Shown: positions 20,171 to 30,996, counted from the stretch's first letter. The stretch is 64,000 bases of DNA from Streptomyces vietnamensis (GCF_000830005.1 NZ_CP010407.1:4964001-5028000), one strand, 5' to 3'. The notes: generated by a model from the letters alone, not told the origin. Numbers and translations: made by a program.

Positions 20171-20824
20171 ATGAAGATCGCCGTACTGGGAACGGGCGAG
20201 GTCGGTCGCCGGCTCGCCACGAAGCTGGTCTCCCTCGGACACGAGGTCGCCCTGGGGTCCCGTACCGCGGACAACGCCGACGCCGCCAAGTGGGCCGGGG
20301 AGCACGGCGGGACGCACGGGACCTTCGCCGACGCGGCCGGCCCCGCCGAGCTCGTCGTCAACGCGACCGGCGGGCTCGTCTCCCTCGCCGCACTCCAGGC
20401 CGCGGGCGCCGACAACCTGAGCGGCAAGGTCCTGATCGACGTGTCCAACGCGCTGGACTTCTCGGAGGGCTTCCCGCCCAAGGTCGGCCTGCCCGACGGC
20501 AGGAGCGTCGCCGAGCAGCTCCAGGACGCCTTCCCGGGGACGCGCGTCGTCAAGACGCTCAACACCATGACCAACACCGTCATGGTCGAGCCCGGCCGGG
20601 TCTCGGGGCACCACAACGTCTTCCTGAGCGGCGACGACGCGGACGCGAAGGCCGTGGTCGCGGAGCTGCTCGCCTCCTTCGGCTGGGCGGCCGACCAGAT
20701 CATCGACCTCGGCGAGCTGTCGAGCGCCCGCGCCACCGAGCAGCTGCTGCCCCTGTGGCTGCGGCTCTACGGGATGCTCGGCACCGGGGACTTCAACTTC
20801 GCCGTCGTGGGGGCCCGAGCCTGA
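20171..20824 (+). CDS. NADPH-dependent F420 reductase-like NAD(P)-binding protein
   Basis: 217 aa from the ATG at 20171. It opens with the Rossmann motif MKIAVLGTGEVGRRLATKL and the NADP-type stretch ALGSRTADNA, then VVNATGG, VLIDVSNALDF and a C-terminal helical domain with LLPLWLRLYGML. This matches the NADP oxidoreductase coenzyme-F420-dependent family, which shuttles hydride between NADPH and F420 or acts on other substrates; true F420 use cannot be shown here. Its last 58 bp overlap the convergent DUF4291 gene. Confidence 0.78.
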   Translation: MKIAVLGTGEVGRRLATKLVSLGHEVALGSRTADNADAAKWAGEHGGTHGTFADAAGPAELVVNATGGLVSLAALQAAGADNLSGKVLIDVSNALDFSEGFPPKVGLPDGRSVAEQLQDAFPGTRVVKTLNTMTNTVMVEPGRVSGHHNVFLSGDDADAKAVVAELLASFGWAADQIIDLGELSSARATEQLLPLWLRLYGMLGTGDFNFAVVGARA

Positions 20825-21414
20825 TCCCGCAGGTGGTCCAGGAGGCCTTCCGGCTCCGGGTAGGGCTCCTCCCGGGGGAGCAGCCGACCGGCGGCCTCCA
20901 GATCACCGGCCCGGACCAGACCGTGGACCTCGTGGGCCAGCGCGGTCACGTCGGTGATCGAGACCGTCCACTCGTCCGCGTACCGGCGGGACGCCTCGCC
21001 CGCCAGGCCGAGCTGGAGCGAGCGGTGCGGGAGGGGCCGGAGGTGGAGGTCGCGCTCCGGGTCCCACTGGACCCGGGCCGGCGCCTGCCGCAACTGCCGC
21101 TTCCAGGAGGCCTGGTCCGTGTGGAAACCGCGCTGGTAGTGGGAGAGGCAGGCGTTCCGCAGGGCCCATTCGAAGCCCTCGCGGGTGATCTCCACGGCGA
21201 GGACGGTCTCCTGGCCCTCCTTCTCCCCCCAGCCGCAGCGGTACATCATCCACAGGAACGAGGGCTTGATCCACGTCATCCGGTCCCGCTTCCAGACCGC
21301 CGGGAAGCGGCCGTCCCGGGCGGCGGGGACCCCGATCTCGGGCCGGTAGGCCTGGTAGACGGTGATCGTGCGCTCGGTGTGCAGCGCGCGGATCCGGTAC
21401 TTCGGTTCTTCCAT
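20767..21414 (-). CDS. DUF4291 family protein
   Basis: 215 aa from the ATG at 21412-21414 (MEEPKYRIRALHTERTITVYQAY). Typical DUF4291 segments are present: VYQAYRPEIG, RMTWIKPSFLWMMYRCGW, GFHTDQASWKRQL and VQWDPERDL. Biochemical role unknown; no signal peptide. The last 19 codons overlap the 3' end of the convergent NAD(P)-binding gene, and both frames look genuinely coding there. Confidence 0.85.
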   Translation of the reverse strand: MEEPKYRIRALHTERTITVYQAYRPEIGVPAARDGRFPAVWKRDRMTWIKPSFLWMMYRCGWGEKEGQETVLAVEITREGFEWALRNACLSHYQRGFHTDQASWKRQLRQAPARVQWDPERDLHLRPLPHRSLQLGLAGEASRRYADEWTVSITDVTALAHEVHGLVRAGDLEAAGRLLPREEPYPEPEGLLDHLRDQARAPTTAKLKSPVPSIP

Positions 21415-21515
21415 GCGCCTCAGGGTGCGGGGCGGGCGCCGGGCGCGGCCACCGGTTTTCGTGCTGCGAGCAACGTCACGGTCTGAACCGCCGAGTACGC
21501 CCCTAATGTGGAGGG

Positions 21516-21833
21516 ATGAACGATTCGCCCGGCAGCCCGTTGATCGACGTCGTCGCCACGTACATGCCCCGGCTCTCGGAGTTCTCCTTCGAGCCGGGGC
21601 TCGTGGCCGCCGTCGACCAGCACGCGGCGGCCGTGTGCGACGCACTGCTCCCGGCCCAGCGGGGCCCGGAGGTCCGGACCGTCCGCCGTGAGGACCTCGC
21701 CGACTACGTCCTCGGGTTCACCGACTGGCTGACCGAGGTCGACTGGACCGAGCCCGTCGGCCACGACTTCGCGACCCTGCGCCTGACGGCGGTCTGCTGG
21801 CTGATCCGGGAACACGACCTGCTGGACGCGTAG
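21516..21833 (+). CDS. Small conserved protein (DUF6401-like)
   Basis: 105 aa, starting [20 protein letters not shown]. Helix-rich and acidic, with no export signal. The pattern [12 protein letters not shown], then [15 protein letters not shown] and [18 protein letters not shown], resembles DUF6401 proteins of streptomycetes. Role unknown. It is a single gene, divergent from the DUF4291 gene. Confidence 0.65.
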   Translation: MNDSPGSPLIDVVATYMPRLSEFSFEPGLVAAVDQHAAAVCDALLPAQRGPEVRTVRREDLADYVLGFTDWLTEVDWTEPVGHDFATLRLTAVCWLIREHDLLDA

Positions 21834-22002
21834 GCCCGCCCTGCATCGGGTCCGCCGGAGGGTCCGCGCGCAGGGCGGGCGTCGGGTCCGTCGGCTGCTC
21901 CCCGCGTAGGGCCCGCATCGGGGTGACGAGGCCGCCGCCGACGCCGACGATCACGGCACCGGCGATCATGGCGAGCACGGCCGTGAGCACCGGGCCGGTC
22001 AC
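21718..22002 (-). CDS. Possible small single-helix membrane protein
   Basis: Minus-strand frame from the GTG at 22002 encodes an N-terminal hydrophobic helix ([20 protein letters not shown]) and then a Pro/Asp-rich stretch. Codon third positions are strongly G/C over the first 54 codons only. The rest lies antisense to the DUF6401-like gene and looks non-coding, and there is no clear ribosome-binding site. It may be a remnant or a short membrane peptide. Confidence 0.3.
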   Translation of the reverse strand: MTGPVLTAVLAMIAGAVIVGVGGGLVTPMRALRGEQPTDPTPALRADPPADPMQGGPTRPAGRVPGSASRPPSGAGSRSRGRRARSSRPRSASR

Positions 22003-22039
22003 CGAGGCCGGTCACCGAGGTCGCGATGCCCGCCCGCGG

Positions 22040-23050
22040 TCAGTGCCCCGGCTGCGCCGACGGGGTGGAAACCGGAGTGGTCTCCGTCTCTCCGCCGCTG
22101 TGTCCGGTCGCGGGAGCGGCGTCCAGGAGGGCAGCGGCGGCCGCCGCCTCGACCGCCGCGCGGCTCTTCCGGGCCGTCCGGAGCGCGTCCCAGGTGAGGA
22201 TCGTCAGGGCCAGCCAGACGAGGGAGAAGCCCGCCCAGCGCTCCGGCGGCATCTCCTCGTGGAAGTAGACGACCCCGAGGAGGAACTGGAAGGTCGGCGC
22301 CAGGTACTGGAGGAGTCCGAGCGTCGACAGCGGTACGCGGATCGCCGCCGCCCCGAAGCAGACGAGGGGCGCCGCCGTGACGATGCCGGTGGCGGCGAGC
22401 AGCGCCGTGTGCCCGGCGCCGTGGTGGCCGAAGGCCAGGTCGCCCCGGGTGCCGAGCCAGACGAGGTAGCCGAGGGCGGGCAGGAACTGGACGGCGGTCT
22501 CGGCGGCGAGCGACTCCAGGCCGCCGATGTTGACCTTCTTCTTCACCAGGCCGTAGACGGCGAAGGAGAAGGCGAGGGTGAGCGAGATCCACGGCGGCCG
22601 CCCGTACCCGATCGCCAGGACGAGCACGGCCGCGACGCCGACGCCGACCGCCGCCCACTGCGCGGGGCGCAGCCGCTCCTTCAGGACGAGGACGCCGAGG
22701 GCGATGGTGACGAGCGGGTTGATGAAGTAGCCGAGGGAGGCCTCGACGACGTGGCCCGTGTTCACGGACCAGATGTAGAGGCCCCAGTTCACGGTGATGA
22801 CGGCGGCGGCGAAGGTGATCAGGCCGAGCTTGCGCGGGCTGCGCACCAGCTCGGGTATCCAGCCCCAGCGGCGCAGCGCGAGCAGCGCGATGCCGACGAA
22901 GGCCAGGGACCACACCATCCGGTGGGCGAGGATCTCGATCGCGCCGGCGGGCTTGAGGAGGGGCCAGAAGAGCGGGACCAGCCCCCACATGCCGTAGGCG
23001 CCGATCCCGTAGAGCAGTCCTGCTCGTCCCTCGTTCTTCTCCGTCTTCAC
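22040..23050 (-). CDS. rarD: EamA/RarD-type permease
   Basis: 336 aa, starting MKTEKNEGRAGLLYGIGAYG. Ten hydrophobic helices typical of the RarD branch of the drug/metabolite transporter superfamily, with signatures GAYGMWGLVPLFWPLL, LAHRMVWS, NWGLYIWSVN and GYFINPLV. The hydrophilic C-terminal tail (about 300-336) is Ala/Thr-rich. Substrate unknown; RarD relatives are linked to chloramphenicol tolerance and metabolite export. Confidence 0.88.
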   Translation of the reverse strand: MKTEKNEGRAGLLYGIGAYGMWGLVPLFWPLLKPAGAIEILAHRMVWSLAFVGIALLALRRWGWIPELVRSPRKLGLITFAAAVITVNWGLYIWSVNTGHVVEASLGYFINPLVTIALGVLVLKERLRPAQWAAVGVGVAAVLVLAIGYGRPPWISLTLAFSFAVYGLVKKKVNIGGLESLAAETAVQFLPALGYLVWLGTRGDLAFGHHGAGHTALLAATGIVTAAPLVCFGAAAIRVPLSTLGLLQYLAPTFQFLLGVVYFHEEMPPERWAGFSLVWLALTILTWDALRTARKSRAAVEAAAAAALLDAAPATGHSGGETETTPVSTPSAQPGH

Positions 23051-23146
23051 CGGACCTCCCGCCCTGTGCGCCGCGCCTGTCCTGTCGAAGGTAGCGCCGC
23101 ACGGGGCGGGTTGTCATGGCCGTATCGCCATACGGTCATGACAGCG

Positions 23147-24013
23147 TCAGGAGGCGGCGAGCGCGTCCTTGATCGACTCGGCGATCGGGGTGGTCGGGCG
23201 GCCGATCAGCCGGGCCAGGTCGCCGGTCCGCAGGGCGAGCGCGCCGAGCGCGACGGCCCGGTCGACGTCGACGAGGATCTCGGCGAAGGGCCCCGGGACC
23301 CCGGCGCCGGTGAGGATCTCCAGGTGGACCGCGCCGGGGACGGCGTTGTACGTGATCTCCCGGCCGGTCTGGGCGCCGACCTCGGCCGCATACTCGGCGA
23401 AGGACCAGGCGGTGTCGCCGCTCAGCTCGTACGTCTTGTTCAGGTGCTCCTCGGCCGGGCCGGTCAGGACGGCGGCCGCGGCGGCGGCGTAGTCGGCGCG
23501 GGCGGCGGAGGCGACGCGGCCCTCGCCGGCGCTGGCGACGACGGCGCCGTGGGCCAGGACCGGGGCGAGGTTCGCGGTGTAGTTCTCGGAGTACCAGCCG
23601 TTGCGGAGGAAGGTGTACGGCAGGCCGGACGCGAGGATCAGCTCCTCGGTCGCCTTGTGCTCGTCGGCGAGCGTGAAGTCGGCCTCCGGGCCGCCGAGGA
23701 CGCCGGTGTACGCGAGCTGGGCCACGCCCGCCGCCTTGGCCGCGTCGATCACGGCGGCGTGCTGGGCGACGCGCTGCCCGACCTCGCTGCCCGAGATCAG
23801 CAGCACCCGGTCGCCGGCCTCGAAGGCCTCCGCCAGGGTCTCCGGTCGGCTGTAGTCGGCGATCCGCAGCTCGACACCGCGCTCGGCGAGGTCGGCGGCC
23901 TTCGCCTTGTCGCGGACGACGGCGGCGACGGACTGGGCGGGGACGGTTTCGAGGAGGGTGTCGACGACGAGACGGCCGAGCTGTCCGGTGGCTCCGGTGA
24001 CGACGATGCTCAT
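23147..24013 (-). CDS. NmrA-like NAD(P)H-binding / quinone reductase-like protein
   Basis: 288 aa from the ATG at 24011-24013. Atypical SDR fold: MSIVVTGATGQLGRLVV (NADPH loop), VAAVVRDKAKA, VLLISGSEVGQR, and YTFLRNGWYSENY as the family active-site region. This matches the QOR2/YtfG branch, which reduces quinones with NADPH. It is divergent from an HxlR regulator 141 bp away, a common pairing in which the regulator senses quinones or aldehydes through a cysteine. Confidence 0.85.
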   Translation of the reverse strand: MSIVVTGATGQLGRLVVDTLLETVPAQSVAAVVRDKAKAADLAERGVELRIADYSRPETLAEAFEAGDRVLLISGSEVGQRVAQHAAVIDAAKAAGVAQLAYTGVLGGPEADFTLADEHKATEELILASGLPYTFLRNGWYSENYTANLAPVLAHGAVVASAGEGRVASAARADYAAAAAAVLTGPAEEHLNKTYELSGDTAWSFAEYAAEVGAQTGREITYNAVPGAVHLEILTGAGVPGPFAEILVDVDRAVALGALALRTGDLARLIGRPTTPIAESIKDALAAS

Positions 24014-24030
24014 GGTGCTTCCTTCTTCCC

Positions 24031-24066
24031 GTGGGTGCGGTGGGTGCGGTGGGTGCGGTGGGTGCG
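24031..24066. repeat. Four 9-bp tandem repeats
   Basis: GTGGGTGCG repeated four times without change, in the leader of the minus-strand NmrA-like gene, 18 bp upstream of its ATG. On the transcript it reads CGCACCCAC. It may shift by slippage and alter leader length. Confidence 0.9.
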
Positions 24067-24123
24067 GTAGGCCGGTGGCTCCGCTGGGCGATGCACTCAC
24101 CGTACGACGGGCGCTAACCATTC

Positions 24124-24150
24124 GTAAGTACCCACTTTGAAGTAAGGTAC
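24124..24150. promoter_or_regulatory. Candidate HxlR operator in divergent promoter
   Basis: An A/T-rich island upstream of hxlR holds inverted arms GTACC (24128-24132) and GGTAC (24146-24150), with AAGT half-sites between them. HxlR-family proteins bind dyads of this type. The position just before the regulator start suggests autoregulation and control of the divergent oxidoreductase gene. Inferred from position and symmetry. Confidence 0.5.
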
Positions 24151-24154
24151 TGGC

Positions 24155-24535
24155 ATGGAAGTAAGCAAGCCGCCGAACGTGAACGAGCCGATGTGCCCCT
24201 CGCGCCTCGTCCTGGAGCACGTCACCAGCCGCTGGGGCGTCCTCGTCCTCGCGGCCCTCCTGGAGCGCTCGTACCGCTTCAGCGAGCTGCGCCGCACGAT
24301 CGGCGGCGTCAGCGAGAAGATGCTGGCCCAGACCCTCCAGACCCTGGAGCGCGACGGCTTCGTCCACCGCGACGCCAAGCCCGTCATCCCGCCCCGCGTC
24401 GACTACAGCCTCACCCCCCTCGGGGAGGGGGCCGCCCGCCAGGTCTGGGAGCTCGCCCGCTGGACCGAGCAGCAGGTCGGCGCGGTCGAGGCGGCGCGTG
24501 TGCGTTACGACACGGTGCGTGCGGCGTCCCAATGA
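24155..24535 (+). CDS. HxlR-family transcriptional regulator
   Basis: 126-aa winged-helix protein. Conserved Cys in NEPMCPSRLVLEHV (about residue 14) at the usual sensing position. HTH core SYRFSELRRTIGGVSEKMLA, wing DGFVHRDAKPVIPPRVDYSL, and closing helix GEGAARQVWELARW. Divergent from the NmrA-like gene and probably its redox- or quinone-responsive regulator. Confidence 0.9.
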   Translation: MEVSKPPNVNEPMCPSRLVLEHVTSRWGVLVLAALLERSYRFSELRRTIGGVSEKMLAQTLQTLERDGFVHRDAKPVIPPRVDYSLTPLGEGAARQVWELARWTEQQVGAVEAARVRYDTVRAASQ

Positions 24536-24620
24536 CGTTGTAGCCCGCGCGAGTTGATCTGCGGAGCCGTACGATCTCCCTCACCGACCGGGGGATCGTG
24601 CGAGCGACCGTGGGGGAACT

Positions 24621-25481
24621 GTGGCGTACGGGGACCGAAGACTGCTGCGTGCCTGCTGTGCCGTGATGGTGGGCGGGCTGATCGCGACCGGGTGCAGTAG
24701 CGGCGGCGAGGGCGAGAAACCCGGAGGCGGCGAGAAACCCGGAGGCAAGGGCGGTACGAGCGCGACGGCGGCCCCGACCAAGGCCCCGACCGCGACGCCC
24801 ACTCCCACGCCGACCGCCTTCGACTTCACCCCGGACCCGAAGCGCGCGCCGAAGACCGAGGCCGAGGCCAGGCGCCTCGCCCTCGCCGTCGTCGCGGGTC
24901 CCGACGCCTGGGGCCCCGAGTACGTCAAGCGCAGCCCGTACCTCAGCGACCCGGAGTACTGGCCGGTGCTCGACGAGACCTGCTCCTGGGAGACCGGCAG
25001 CCGTCCCTCGACGGTGCTCTACAGCGTCACCGCCTACAGCGAGATCCCGGCCGCCGGCGGCAAGGGCAACCTTCGGGTCGCCTCCACCGTCACCGTGCAC
25101 CGCACCGCGACCGACGCCGACTGGGAGATGGCCTCCACCCTCGAAGAGGCGCTGCGCTGCCCCGACCAGCAACTGCGCGCCGGCGAGCGCATCTCCGGAC
25201 TCATCTCGGTCGGCAACTCGTTCGGCAGGGACGGCATGTACACCGCCGAGGACTCCCTCGGCGAACGCGGCTTCTACGAGCGCGACGACGTGAAGGGGAA
25301 GCAGCAGTACGGCTGGACCCAGTCCCGGATCGGCCAGGTCACCGTCGCCGTCGTGGTCAAGGGCGCCGCCGGCTACAGCGAGACGGCCACGGCCACGACC
25401 ACGGGCACGATCCAGCCCCAGGTCAACGCCCTCGTCACCATGCTGAATCGCGTCAAGAAGCAGTTGGAGGTCCAGTCGTGA
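24621..25481 (+). CDS. Lipoprotein of unknown function
   Basis: 286 aa from the GTG at 24621, with GGGGGAAC upstream. Signal peptide with lipobox LIATGCSS (Cys at about residue 25), a Gly/Lys/Thr/Pro-rich linker (about 28-70), then a globular domain (about 75-280) with [20 protein letters not shown] and [12 protein letters not shown]. Membrane-anchored and outward-facing. Its stop overlaps the start of the kinase fusion by 4 bp, so it probably works with the two receptor kinases, perhaps as a ligand-binding or envelope partner. Confidence 0.75.
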   Translation: MAYGDRRLLRACCAVMVGGLIATGCSSGGEGEKPGGGEKPGGKGGTSATAAPTKAPTATPTPTPTAFDFTPDPKRAPKTEAEARRLALAVVAGPDAWGPEYVKRSPYLSDPEYWPVLDETCSWETGSRPSTVLYSVTAYSEIPAAGGKGNLRVASTVTVHRTATDADWEMASTLEEALRCPDQQLRAGERISGLISVGNSFGRDGMYTAEDSLGERGFYERDDVKGKQQYGWTQSRIGQVTVAVVVKGAAGYSETATATTTGTIQPQVNALVTMLNRVKKQLEVQS

Positions 25482-27706
25482 GCACCGCTGCCCCGCAGCC
25501 GGGACCCCGGCCCGGCGACCTCCAGCCCCTCCTTCCCTCCGACCCCTCGACGATCGCCGGCTACCGGCTCCTCGGCCGGCTCGGCGCCGGCGGCATGGGC
25601 GTCGTCTACCTCGGCCGCACCGCCGCCGGCGAACTCGCCGCCGTCAAGGTCACCCACGCCGACCAGGCCGACCAGCCCGACTTCCGGGCCCGCTTCCGCC
25701 GCGAGGTCGAGGCCGCCCGCCGGGTCTCCAGCCCCTGGGCCGTGCCCGTCACCGGCGCCGACCCGGACGCCCCCGAACCCTGGATGGCCACCGCCTTCGT
25801 CGCCGGCCCCTCCCTCGGCGAGGCCGTCGCCGCGCACGGCCCGCTGCCCGAGCGGTCCGTCCGCCTCCTCGGCTGGTCCGTCGCCCGCGCACTTGCCGCC
25901 GTGCACGCCGCCGGGCTCGTCCACCGGGACGTCAAGCCCGGCAACGTCCTCCTCGCCGTCGACGGCCCCCGCCTCATCGACTTCGGCATCGCCCGCGCCA
26001 CCGGCGAGACCGCCCTCACCGCCACCGACATGGTCGTCGGCACCCCCGGCTTCCTCGCCCCCGAGCAGGCCGAGGCCCGCACCGACGCGATCGGCCCGCC
26101 CGCCGACGTCTTCGCCCTCGGCTGCCTCCTCGCGTACGCGGCGACCGGCCGCCCGCCCTTCGGCACCGGCGCCGTGGACGCCCTCATGTACCGCACCGTC
26201 CACGACGAGCCCGACCTCACCGGCGTACCCGAAGGACTGCTCGACCTCGTCCGGGCCTGCCTCGCCAAGGACCCGGCCGCCCGGCCCACGGCGGCCGAGA
26301 TCGGCGTACAGCTCGTCGAGGACACCCCGCGCGACGGCGCCGAGTGGCTGCCCGCCCCCGTCGTCCGGACCATCGCCGAACGCTCCGCACGGATGCTCGC
26401 CCTCCCCGAGATCGACACCACCGAGGCGGGCACGGCACCCGCCGCGCCCCCGAAGAGCCGGCGCGGCTTCCTGCTCGCCGCCGGCGGCGCCGTGCTGGCG
26501 TTGGGCGGCGGCGCCGTCTGGGCGGCGCTCGGAGACGACCGGGACACCCGGGGCGACGGCAAGAAGACCCCGCCGCCCCGCACCCGCTGGACGATCGGTG
26601 TCCTCGCCGACCTCTCGGGACCCGCCAAGGTCATCGGACAGGCCCAGGAGCACGGTGCACGCCTGGCCGTCGAGCAGTTCAACGCCCGCAAGGACAAGCC
26701 CTTCACGCTCGACCTCGAGGTGGTCGACGACCGGGGCGACGCGGCCCGGGCCGTGGAACGCGCCAGGACCCTGACCACCGACCCGGGGGTCGTCGCCGTC
26801 CTCGGCGCCACCACCGACGCCGTCGGCCTGGCCGTCCTCCCCGTCTTCGAGGAGGCCGGACTCCCGCTGATCACGGTCTCGGCCGGATACAACATGCTCA
26901 CCCTGCGGCCCGACGGGGCCTCGCCGAACGAGACGGTCCTGCGGGCCATCCCGAGTCACATCTTCGCCGGCTCCCACCTCGCCTTCGCCGCCACGCTGCT
27001 GCCGGGCATCAGCCGCCCCGGTGTCCTGGAGGACCGGACCCAGGACTCGTACAGCTGGCAGGTCACCGGCGGCGTGCGCTTCGGCTTCGGGCAGGCCGGG
27101 ATCACCCCGCACTACCGGGTCGTCCCGGCCCGGGCGGGCGCACGCGACTACCGCCGGGTCCTCGGCGAGATGATCGACGCCGGCATCGACGCGTACGTCC
27201 ACTGCGGAATCACCGAGACCGCCGTCCTCGCGGCCCGCGCCCTCAACGAACTCCGCTTCACCGGGCCGAGGTTCACCGGCCAGGCCGTCTTCGGCCCGGA
27301 CTTCCTGAAGCAGGGCGGGGCGGACGCCGAGGGCTGGTTCGTGTGCGCGCCCGTGGCCGACCCCGCCACGCTGAAGTCGGCCGCCGCCTTCAGCGCCGCG
27401 CACCGCAAGCGGTACGGCACGGCCCCCGCGTACTACGCGGGCGAGTCGTACGACGTCGTCACGATGACGATCGGGCAGCTGGTGGCCGACGCGAAGGCCG
27501 GTCGCAAGCCCGCCCGCAAGGGGCTGTGGGCCGCGCTGCGCAAGCAGAAGTACACCGGCGCCCTGGGGGCCTTGATGTTCAACGAGACGGGCGAGCTGAG
27601 CCCCGGCGGCACGTACGTCTACGCGGTGCGGAACGGCGCGTACAAGCCCGTGGGCGCCGCACCGCTGGTACCGAACAAGCCCGGGCAGAACAAGAAGAAG
27701 GCCTGA
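25478..27706 (+). CDS. Ser/Thr kinase fused via twin-arginine anchor to periplasmic-binding domain (1)
   Basis: 742 aa. PknB-type kinase domain (about 28-290): [17 protein letters not shown] glycine loop, Lys in LAAVKVTHA, catalytic [17 protein letters not shown], and [11 protein letters not shown] at the activation loop. Then [11 protein letters not shown] begins a single hydrophobic segment (about 327-350), a twin-arginine-type motif in mid-protein. The C-terminal half (about 365-735) is a type 1 periplasmic-binding domain of the branched-chain amino-acid receptor kind ([31 protein letters not shown]). Predicted as a one-pass receptor kinase that binds a small ligand outside and phosphorylates proteins inside. 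Ligand and targets unknown. Confidence 0.88.
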   Translation: MSTAAPQPGPRPGDLQPLLPSDPSTIAGYRLLGRLGAGGMGVVYLGRTAAGELAAVKVTHADQADQPDFRARFRREVEAARRVSSPWAVPVTGADPDAPEPWMATAFVAGPSLGEAVAAHGPLPERSVRLLGWSVARALAAVHAAGLVHRDVKPGNVLLAVDGPRLIDFGIARATGETALTATDMVVGTPGFLAPEQAEARTDAIGPPADVFALGCLLAYAATGRPPFGTGAVDALMYRTVHDEPDLTGVPEGLLDLVRACLAKDPAARPTAAEIGVQLVEDTPRDGAEWLPAPVVRTIAERSARMLALPEIDTTEAGTAPAAPPKSRRGFLLAAGGAVLALGGGAVWAALGDDRDTRGDGKKTPPPRTRWTIGVLADLSGPAKVIGQAQEHGARLAVEQFNARKDKPFTLDLEVVDDRGDAARAVERARTLTTDPGVVAVLGATTDAVGLAVLPVFEEAGLPLITVSAGYNMLTLRPDGASPNETVLRAIPSHIFAGSHLAFAATLLPGISRPGVLEDRTQDSYSWQVTGGVRFGFGQAGITPHYRVVPARAGARDYRRVLGEMIDAGIDAYVHCGITETAVLAARALNELRFTGPRFTGQAVFGPDFLKQGGADAEGWFVCAPVADPATLKSAAAFSAAHRKRYGTAPAYYAGESYDVVTMTIGQLVADAKAGRKPARKGLWAALRKQKYTGALGALMFNETGELSPGGTYVYAVRNGAYKPVGAAPLVPNKPGQNKKKA

Positions 27707-27710
27707 ACCC

Positions 27711-29897
27711 GTGCAGCCGCTTCGCAAGGCCGATCCGTCGGCCATCGCCGGCTACCGGCTCCTCGGCCGACTCGGCGCCGGGGGCATGGGCGTCGTCTTC
27801 CTCGCCCGCTCGACCGGCGGCGCGCTCGCCGCGCTCAAGCTGATCCGCGCCGAGCACGCCGCCGACCCCGGCTTCCGGGAGCGGTTCCGCCGCGAGGCGC
27901 GGGCCGCCGAACGCATCACGGGCCGCTGGGTCGTCCGCGTCCTCGGCGCCGACCCGGAGGCCCGCGAGCCGTGGCTCGCGACCGAGTACGTGCCCGGCCC
28001 CTCGCTGGCCGAGGCCGTGGGCCTGCACGGCGCCCTACCCGAGCCGACCGTACGGGCCCTGGGCGCCCGGCTCGCGGCCGCGCTCGCCGACATGCACGAG
28101 GCGGGTCTCGTCCACCGGGACGTCAAGCCCGGCAACGTCCTCCTCGCCCTCGACGGGCCCCGGCTCATCGACTTCGGCATCGCCCGGACCGCCGGGGCGA
28201 CCGCACTCACGGCCACCGACGCGATGATCGGCACCCCCGGCTTCCTCGCCCCGGAACAGGCCCGGGCCGCGGGCGCCGGCGAGGTCGGCCCGGCCGCCGA
28301 CGTCTTCTCGCTCGGCTGCGTCCTCGCGTACGCGCTCACCGGCGAACGCCCCTTCGGTACGGGCGGGGTGGCGGCCGTCGTCTACCGCACGGTCCACGAG
28401 GAGCCCGACCTCGCCGAGGTGCCGGACACGATCCTTCCCCTGGTCGAGGCCTGCCTGGCCAAGGATCCGGCGGACCGGCCCACGGCGGCCGAGGTGCGGG
28501 CCGCCTTGGGGGAGGCCGAGCGCCCGGCGGGGGACTGGCTGCCGGACGGCCTTCCCGCCCTGATCGCCCAGCGCTCCTCCCGGGTCCTCGACCTGCCGGT
28601 GCCGGAGCCCACGATGCTCGTGAACGACGAGCCCCCGCAGGGCCCTTCGCGCCGCCGGTTCCTGATCGGCGGCTCGGCGGCAGCCGTCGTGGGCGCCGGC
28701 GGCCTGACCGCCTACCTGCTGAGCCGTACGCCCTCCGGCAGCGCGGGCAGTGGTGGCGGTACGGGCACGGGCGCACGGCTCCCCACGTACACGATCGGCG
28801 TCGTCACCGACCTGAGCGGAGCCACGAAGACCGACGGGCGGGCCCAGGAGCGCGGGGCGCGGCTCGCCGTGGAGACCCACAACGCCCGCGCCGACCGCAC
28901 CTTCGACCTGGCCCTGAAGGCCGTCGACGACGGGGGAGACCCGAAGCGCGCCAAGGCGGCCGCCCGTACCCTGGCCGGCATCGGGAACCTGGCCGCCGTG
29001 CTCGGCCCGACGGTCACCGGGACCGACATCGCCGCCCACGACGAACTCTTCACCCACAGGGTCCCGTTGGTGAGTGTGGTCGCCTCGGTGCAGGAATCGG
29101 ACCTCGCCGGACAGGGCAATGACCAGTCCTACCTCGAGGCCCGGGCCTCGCCCGACACGATGGTCGTGGCCTTCGCCCGGTGGCTGGAAGAGCACGGCCG
29201 CCGCAGGACCGCCGTCATCGAGGACCGGGCGGGCGGACGCGCCACCTGGTTCGCCGCCAAGATCCTGAAGGAGAACCCCCCTTCGTCCGCCAGCGGCGGC
29301 GTCACCACATCCCACCCGGTGGAGGCGGACAGCGAGGACTTCGAGTCCGCCGTGCGACAGGCCCTCGCGACCCACCCCGACGGCATGTACTACGCGGGGA
29401 CGTCGCCCCGCCGGGCCGCACTGTGCGCCAAGGCCCTGGCACGCCAGGGGTACGAGGGCCCGCGCGGCGCCGGGGAGCAGGTGCTCCAACCCGAGTTCCT
29501 GAGCGTGGCGGGCCCGGCGGCGGAGGGCTGGTACTTCGGCACCAGCTACGTCGACCCCGACCGCATGCCGGCCGGGAAGCAATTCGCCGCCGCGTACCGC
29601 GAGCGCTGGAAACTGCCCGCCACGGCGCCGTTCGAGCGGTACGCGACGGAGGCGTACGACACGGTCCACTGGATCGCTCAGGCGCTGCGCACGGCGGTCG
29701 TGAACAAGGCGGAGCACGTGGCCACCGCGGCCGCGAACGCCCTGCGACAGGCCCCGTACCAGGGGATCGCGAAGGCGTACCGGCCCGACCTCAGGAACAG
29801 CAAGGACGCGATGCTGAACGCGGTCTTCCTCTGGCAGGTGCGCGGCGGGGTCCCCACCTACCGGGGCCCGTTCGCGACCGCCGCGAAGGAGGACTGA
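27711..29897 (+). CDS. Ser/Thr kinase fused via twin-arginine anchor to periplasmic-binding domain (2)
   Basis: 728 aa from a GTG start 4 bp after its paralogue; same plan. Kinase: [17 protein letters not shown], Lys in [49 protein letters not shown] then starts the only transmembrane segment (about 320-340). The C-terminal binding domain (about 355-725) opens with YTIGVVTDLSGATKTDGRAQ. The kinase halves are clearly more alike than the binding halves, so the pair probably arose by duplication and then diverged in ligand. A strong terminator follows. Confidence 0.88.
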   Translation: MQPLRKADPSAIAGYRLLGRLGAGGMGVVFLARSTGGALAALKLIRAEHAADPGFRERFRREARAAERITGRWVVRVLGADPEAREPWLATEYVPGPSLAEAVGLHGALPEPTVRALGARLAAALADMHEAGLVHRDVKPGNVLLALDGPRLIDFGIARTAGATALTATDAMIGTPGFLAPEQARAAGAGEVGPAADVFSLGCVLAYALTGERPFGTGGVAAVVYRTVHEEPDLAEVPDTILPLVEACLAKDPADRPTAAEVRAALGEAERPAGDWLPDGLPALIAQRSSRVLDLPVPEPTMLVNDEPPQGPSRRRFLIGGSAAAVVGAGGLTAYLLSRTPSGSAGSGGGTGTGARLPTYTIGVVTDLSGATKTDGRAQERGARLAVETHNARADRTFDLALKAVDDGGDPKRAKAAARTLAGIGNLAAVLGPTVTGTDIAAHDELFTHRVPLVSVVASVQESDLAGQGNDQSYLEARASPDTMVVAFARWLEEHGRRRTAVIEDRAGGRATWFAAKILKENPPSSASGGVTTSHPVEADSEDFESAVRQALATHPDGMYYAGTSPRRAALCAKALARQGYEGPRGAGEQVLQPEFLSVAGPAAEGWYFGTSYVDPDRMPAGKQFAAAYRERWKLPATAPFERYATEAYDTVHWIAQALRTAVVNKAEHVATAAANALRQAPYQGIAKAYRPDLRNSKDAMLNAVFLWQVRGGVPTYRGPFATAAKED

Positions 29898-29898
29898 C

Positions 29899-29931
29899 GA
29901 GGGCCCGGCCCGCGGTGCGGGCCGGGCCCTC
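29899..29931. terminator. Intrinsic terminator between kinase 2 and korB
   Basis: Perfect 15-bp stem (GAGGGCCCGGCCCGC with its complement) with a 3-nt loop. It starts 2 bp after the kinase stop and lies 12 bp from the 3' end of convergent korB, so it serves both. Confidence 0.9.
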
Positions 29932-29942
29932 GGGCGCGGGTG

Positions 29943-30996
<1,054 letters not shown>

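Noticed and set aside
24031..24066. Possible regulatory iterons in front of the NmrA-like gene
   Set aside because: A simple 9-bp tandem run without symmetry; kept only as a repeat.
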